Source: Mycobacterium simiae (GTDB taxonomy: Bacteria > Actinomycetota > Actinomycetes > Mycobacteriales > Mycobacteriaceae). From it: 64,000 nt of DNA. The notes beneath the pieces were generated by a model. The model was not told the origin of the DNA. It was given only the letters and a program-made list of their open reading frames with translations, and did no database searches. A program made the translations under genes and the position numbers. Location: positions 1,922,001 to 1,986,000 of the forward strand of contig NZ_AP022568.1 of NCBI RefSeq assembly GCF_010727605.1, in the 5' to 3' direction. Every line of letters begins with the position of its first letter. The stretch's first letter is position 1. Positions 60,519-64,000 of this stretch are shown in pieces.

Positions 60519-61633
60519 CCGGTCAACCCCCACTCCCGCGCGATCAACTCGTGCGAGCGCAGCCGGTCCTGGTGACGATGGGTTACCGAGGTGATGACCA
60601 ACTCGTCGGCCCCGGTGACCCGCTGCAACGCCTGCAAACGTTCGGCGACCTCGCCCGCGTTGCCCACGAATTGCGTTGCGACCCGGTCTTTTACCAAGTC
60701 CAGCTGGTCTTCGGTCAGCGGCGGGCAATCTTCTGGCTTCGGGTAGGGCATGGCGCCGACACCCGTTCGGATCGAATAGACCCAGTGACCGTACCCGGCG
60801 GCCAGCTGTTTGGCGGTGGCGGTGTCGTCGGCGACCACGATATCCGCCGACACCACCACGTAGGGCCGCTGCAGCGCCGCCGACGGCACGAACGTGTCGC
60901 GGTAGGCCTCGATCGCTTCCAGGGCGGTCGCCGGCGTGATGTGGTAGCTCGCGACGAACGGTAACCCCCGCGCCCCGGCCACGCGTGCGCTTTGGCCGCG
61001 GGTGCTGCCAAAGACCCAGGGCCGCAATCCGCTTCCTTCCCCCGGCACCGCATGCACGTCGCAATTGCCCGCGCGGTACGTACCGTCGAGCAGCGCCAGG
61101 ATGTCGTCGACCTGCTCGGCGAAGTCCGGCGACACCGCCTCCGGTTGCTGCAGCAGTCCCATGGTGGCTTGTACCTGCTCGAGGTCGAGCCGCCCGCGCA
61201 GATCGAACGGGGTTGGGATGACGACGCCGTCCACCTCGTGCCACACCCGCGGCGGCCGGGGTTCCCTCGGCTTCTTCGGCTTGTGTTGTTCGGCGTGGCG
61301 CTGCCCCGACCGCCCCACTCCCAGATCGATGCGCCCGGGATAGAAGGCCTCGAGCATTCCGAAGCTCTCGACGACCGCGATGGCGGTGGTGTAACCCAGT
61401 TGCACGGCCGCGGCACCGACCTGAATGGTGTTGGTAGCGGACGCGATCTGGCCGATCAACACCGCCGGCGCGGCGCTGGCGACGGCCACGAAGTGATGCT
61501 CGGCGACCCAGTAACGTCGAAAGCCCCACGCCTCGGCGCGTTGAGCGAGCTCGATGGTGTTGCGCAACGCCGTCGCGGCGTCGCTGCCCGCGCTGATCGG
61601 CGCGAGGTCCAGGACCGACAGCGGCGCGTTCAT
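60515..61633 (-). CDS. luciferase-like (LLM) flavin monooxygenase, MsnO8-like
   Basis: The 372-residue protein starts LSVLDLAPISAGSDAATALR, the opening typical of the MsnO8/YwcH/CmoO-type subgroup, and continues WGFRRYWVAEHHFVAVASAA, NTIQVGAAAVQLGYTTAIAV and AFYPGRIDLGVGRSGQRH. A Pro/Lys-rich insert stands at about residues 118-130. Probably uses FMNH2 and oxygen. Both ends overlap neighbouring genes by four bases (ATGA and GTGA), indicating a single translationally coupled operon. Confidence 0.88.
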   Translation of the reverse strand: MNAPLSVLDLAPISAGSDAATALRNTIELAQRAEAWGFRRYWVAEHHFVAVASAAPAVLIGQIASATNTIQVGAAAVQLGYTTAIAVVESFGMLEAFYPGRIDLGVGRSGQRHAEQHKPKKPREPRPPRVWHEVDGVVIPTPFDLRGRLDLEQVQATMGLLQQPEAVSPDFAEQVDDILALLDGTYRAGNCDVHAVPGEGSGLRPWVFGSTRGQSARVAGARGLPFVASYHITPATALEAIEAYRDTFVPSAALQRPYVVVSADIVVADDTATAKQLAAGYGHWVYSIRTGVGAMPYPKPEDCPPLTEDQLDLVKDRVATQFVGNAGEVAERLQALQRVTGADELVITSVTHRHQDRLRSHELIAREWGLTG

Positions 61634-62727
61634 CGGTTCACCACCGCATAGCGGTTGGGCGCCACCGGTAAGCCGAGCCGAGAGCGCAGCGTCTCGCCTT
61701 CCTGGTAGGCGGTGCGGAAGCGGCCGGCCCGCTGCAACAGCGGTACCACCTTGTCGACGATCACCGGCAGATCGATGGCGTTGACGGCCGGCCGCAGCCG
61801 GGCGCCGTGAATGCCGAGGCGCTGCCAGCCCACCAGCAGGTCCACCAGATCCGATGGTGTTCCGGTGAAATTCAGCGCGTCGGAGCGGGGGTCGCCGTCG
61901 CCGCCGAACGACACGACCACGTCGGCGAAGACCTTCAGCCCGGATCCACCCGCGGCCACCACCTCGCCGAGAATACCGCGCAGTGAGCTGTCATCCTTCG
62001 GCGTGATGAAGACGAGATCGGCACTGGCCGCGGCGAATTCGTAGACCGGGCCGAGGTGGGCCAGGGCGGCCACCACCGGCTGGCCTTGCGGCGGACGGGG
62101 TGTGATCGACGGGCCTTTCACCGAGAAGAACTTGCCGACGAAGTCGACGTAGTGCAGTTTGTCGACATCGACGTAGCGGCCGGTGGCCACGTCGCGGATG
62201 ATCGCGTCGTCCTCCCAGCTGTCCCACAATCGGCGCACCACCTCGACGTAATCCACGGCCTCCGCGAACAGGTCGACCCCGGCGACGTCGCGCCGACCGA
62301 ACAGCGCGGCCTCGTGCGCGGTCGAGCTGACTCTCGGCTGCCAACCCGCCCGACCGTGTGAGACATAGTCCAGTGTGGCAATTGCTTTGGAGACGTGGAA
62401 CGGCTCGGTATGGGTCACCGTCGCCACCGGCATCAGACCGATGTGTCGGGTCACGGGGGCGATGCGGGCCGCGACCAACGCCGCGTCGCCGCGGCCGGCC
62501 AGCCGCCTGGGGTCGATCTGCTCACGACGCCCCGGCTGGGGCATCAGGCTGTCGTCGATGGTGAGGAAGTCGAGCAGCCCGCGCTCGGCGGTCGCCGCAA
62601 GGCCGGCCCAGTAGCCGCCGCTGAGCACCGGCGGCGTGTCGGGTTGGGCCGCCAGGGTTGCCCGCCAGGCCTGCGGGTCCCACCCGTACCCGTCTAGCGC
62701 GACGGCCAAGTGCAACGCCGCGGTCAT
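61630..62727 (-). CDS. NtaA-like luciferase-family monooxygenase
   Basis: The 365-residue protein resembles the NtaA/SnaA group but is shorter: HLAVALDGYGWDPQAWRATL, GLLDFLTIDDSLMPQPG, SHGRAGWQPRVSSTAHEAAL (matching the [11 protein letters not shown] block of the gene two positions downstream), and a C-terminal FRTAYQEGETLRSRLGLPV that is parallel to [15 protein letters not shown] there. The last block shows these two enzymes share ancestry. It is coupled by ATGA at both ends. Substrate unknown. Confidence 0.85.
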   Translation of the reverse strand: MTAALHLAVALDGYGWDPQAWRATLAAQPDTPPVLSGGYWAGLAATAERGLLDFLTIDDSLMPQPGRREQIDPRRLAGRGDAALVAARIAPVTRHIGLMPVATVTHTEPFHVSKAIATLDYVSHGRAGWQPRVSSTAHEAALFGRRDVAGVDLFAEAVDYVEVVRRLWDSWEDDAIIRDVATGRYVDVDKLHYVDFVGKFFSVKGPSITPRPPQGQPVVAALAHLGPVYEFAAASADLVFITPKDDSSLRGILGEVVAAGGSGLKVFADVVVSFGGDGDPRSDALNFTGTPSDLVDLLVGWQRLGIHGARLRPAVNAIDLPVIVDKVVPLLQRAGRFRTAYQEGETLRSRLGLPVAPNRYAVVNR

Positions 62728-63209
62728 GCGAGGCGCTTTTCGAATGCGATCGGCAAGATCGGGGCTTCGGAGGGTAGCGGTTCATCCAGCCGGGTGTAGC
62801 CGGTGGCCGCGTACAGCTCCTCGGCCTCGGGCTGGCGGTCACCGGTCACCAAGTAGATCTTCGTGTAACCGCGCGCGGCGATTTCGGCTTCGAGCTCCGC
62901 CAGCAAGGCCATCGCATAGCCGCGGCGGCGATGTTGGCGGTCGGTCCAGACGCGTTTGAGTTCCGCCGTTTCGGTGTCGAGTCGGCGAAAGCCGCCGCCG
63001 GTGACCGGCCGTCCGTCCAGCAGACCTATCAACATTCCCCCGTCCGGTGGTGCGAATTCGTCGGCGGCGTTGTCCTTCAGCCAGGCCAACACCTCTGGCG
63101 CGGCGCGCTCGTACCGCTGTGCGTACTCCTGCGCCAGCTCCGTGAGCAGCGGTTGCGCCAGCGCGTCGTCCAACGTCGCCGGCACGAAGTGGAGCGGACT
63201 CACCTTCAC
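62724..63209 (-). CDS. GNAT family N-acetyltransferase
   Basis: From GTG 63209 (GTG 63203 is also possible; GAGGTGAAG overlaps) the product is about 161 residues. The acetyl-CoA loop is visible in RQHRRRGYAMALL (about 97-110: R/Q-x-x-R-G-x-A), preceded by the strand AELKRVWTDR and followed by YLVTGDRQPEAEELYAATGY. It is the first gene of the coupled monooxygenase operon. An acetyltransferase beside thioether-type monooxygenases recalls pathways in which an amino group is acetylated before oxygenation. The longer in-frame reading overlaps the methyltransferase gene and is rejected. Confidence 0.85.
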   Translation of the reverse strand: MKVSPLHFVPATLDDALAQPLLTELAQEYAQRYERAAPEVLAWLKDNAADEFAPPDGGMLIGLLDGRPVTGGGFRRLDTETAELKRVWTDRQHRRRGYAMALLAELEAEIAARGYTKIYLVTGDRQPEAEELYAATGYTRLDEPLPSEAPILPIAFEKRLA

Positions 63210-63216
63210 CTCACCT

Positions 63217-64000
63217 CTAACACCTATCGAGCGAATGCATTCCAACCCCGTGCGGCGCGGCCGATCGCGTCGCCGTGACGTAACGGGGCGCAATCGCATC
63301 CCCGACGTCGGAGCCAGTCCACCGCGCGCCCATTCCGATCATGGCGAACAGATCGGCGATGTCCCGGTCGTCGGTCTGCCAGCCTTGTTCGCCCAAATAC
63401 TGCGGCACAGGGTGGAATTCATCGCGAAACGTCAGTCCGACCAGGCCCGCGTCCAAACCGAGCCGATCCCACGCAGCCCAGCCGGGTAAGTGATCAGCGG
63501 CGAACCGGCTGCCCACCGCGCTGGCCGCGGTGACGTCGTTGAGCAACCGGTTCTGCGCGTCGGCAGACAGCAATCCGCCGAGCAAGGTTTCCGCGATCCA
63601 CGCCGTGGGCTGCCTCACGTCGTATCCGACCCGGCGCAGGGCCGTCGACCAATCTGCCCGCAGATCGACCCCCACCGCGCGGCGGTGTGCATTGAGGTCG
63701 GCGCGCAGGTGCTGCAGCACGGCGGTCTTGAAGTCGATGACGTCGGGCTGGTCGAGTTCGTACACCGTCGTCCCCGGCGGCCACCACAACCGGTAGGGCC
63801 GGGTGTCCAGCCCGGAGGCCAGGATCACCACCTGGCGGATGCCGGCGCGCCCGGCGGCGGCGAGGAACTCGTCGAAGAACCGGGTTTGCACGCCAAGCAG
63901 GGTGATCAGATCGCTCGTGACGGCATCGTGGGCGCCATCGTCGGCGTATCGCCGGTCGTCGACCATCCGGGCCAACGACGGCACACCCGCGGCGCGCACC
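63217..64000 (-). CDS. TIGR00027-type SAM-dependent methyltransferase, N-terminus beyond window
   Basis: The frame is open to the right edge, so the gene's 5' part lies outside; about 261 residues are visible. They show LGVQTRFFDEFLAAAGRAG, QVVILASGLDTRPYRLWWPP (SAM-binding motif), TTVYELDQPDVIDFKTAVL (acidic ribose loop) and PTAWIAETLLGGLLSADAQN, the sequence blocks of the large mycobacterial family of putative S-adenosylmethionine-dependent methyltransferases. The family is multi-copy and mostly of unknown substrate. It ends 7 bp before the GNAT start and could belong to the same transcript. Confidence 0.85.
   Translation of the reverse strand, partial: VRAAGVPSLARMVDDRRYADDGAHDAVTSDLITLLGVQTRFFDEFLAAAGRAGIRQVVILASGLDTRPYRLWWPPGTTVYELDQPDVIDFKTAVLQHLRADLNAHRRAVGVDLRADWSTALRRVGYDVRQPTAWIAETLLGGLLSADAQNRLLNDVTAASAVGSRFAADHLPGWAAWDRLGLDAGLVGLTFRDEFHPVPQYLGEQGWQTDDRDIADLFAMIGMGARWTGSDVGDAIAPRYVTATRSAAPHGVGMHSLDRC

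Overview
The window is a high-GC actinobacterial chromosome segment from a Mycobacterium, most likely a slow-growing species outside the M. tuberculosis complex. From about 1.1 kb to 58.9 kb its backbone follows, gene for gene and in reverse orientation, the order known in M. tuberculosis from sigK (Rv0445c) down to Rv0406c. PPE, PknG, F420-dependent glucose-6-phosphate dehydrogenase, mycobacterial lipoproteins and many F420/luciferase-like enzymes support the genus. The species cannot be fixed from what I can see.

Layout. 0-7 kb: the 3' part of dipZ, the sigK-rskA sigma/anti-sigma pair, a membrane protein, a DinB-like protein, a D-aminoacylase-type amidohydrolase, a short PPE protein and an FMN-binding split-barrel protein. 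7-16 kb: a Vsr/DUF559-type nuclease-like gene with its own palindromic repeat, groEL2 with two CIRCE operators, TetR plus SDR, M24 peptidase, esterase, cupin, moeA2 and an MFS transporter. 16-20 kb: a translationally coupled psd-pssA-AAA+ ATPase operon (phosphatidylserine and phosphatidylethanolamine synthesis). 20-27 kb: TetR/hypothetical pair, an SDR remnant, crotonase plus LLM enzyme, Lon-like protein, glutamate-cysteine-ligase-like enzyme, sodC, virR and a DUF3263 protein. 27-31 kb: a four-copy 57-bp minisatellite in front of def, then a GNAT gene, xthA, and two small membrane proteins where M. tuberculosis has ctpH between the counterparts. 31-48 kb: thiamine biosynthesis split into two riboswitch-controlled blocks (thiC-thiD and thiO-thiS-thiG) plus divergent thiE. 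Between and beside them lie a MarR/LLM pair with a 36-bp near-perfect palindrome, lpqM, an lpqL tandem whose second copy has lost peptidase residues, two small membrane proteins, two tandem secreted paralogues, a GDSL esterase and mutT3. 48-58 kb: Rv0412c homologue-glnH-pknG (amino-acid sensing and metabolic control), a second Vsr/DUF559 gene with its own palindrome, and ackA-pta-fgd1. 58-64 kb: a metallo-beta-lactamase fold protein coupled to a UPF0060 membrane protein, then a tight minus-strand operon of one GNAT acetyltransferase and three luciferase-like monooxygenases, and the 3' part of a TIGR00027-type methyltransferase.

How the genes work together. Most backbone genes are housekeeping: chaperone, thiamine, phospholipid, acetate/acetyl-CoA, peptide deformylation, DNA repair and redox defence. 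Accessory genes inserted between them are rich in F420- or flavin-dependent enzymes, small regulators with visible palindromes, and secreted or membrane proteins of unknown role. The signals I consider most worth follow-up are the two DUF559 genes that each sit beside a 64-67-bp palindromic element tipped with GAGTGTG, the catalytically degraded LpqL paralogue, and the GNAT/three-monooxygenase operon that resembles a thioether-disposal pathway.

Orthology to named M. tuberculosis genes is from memory of those proteins and gene order, not from a database search. No tRNA, rRNA, CRISPR array or complete insertion sequence was seen.
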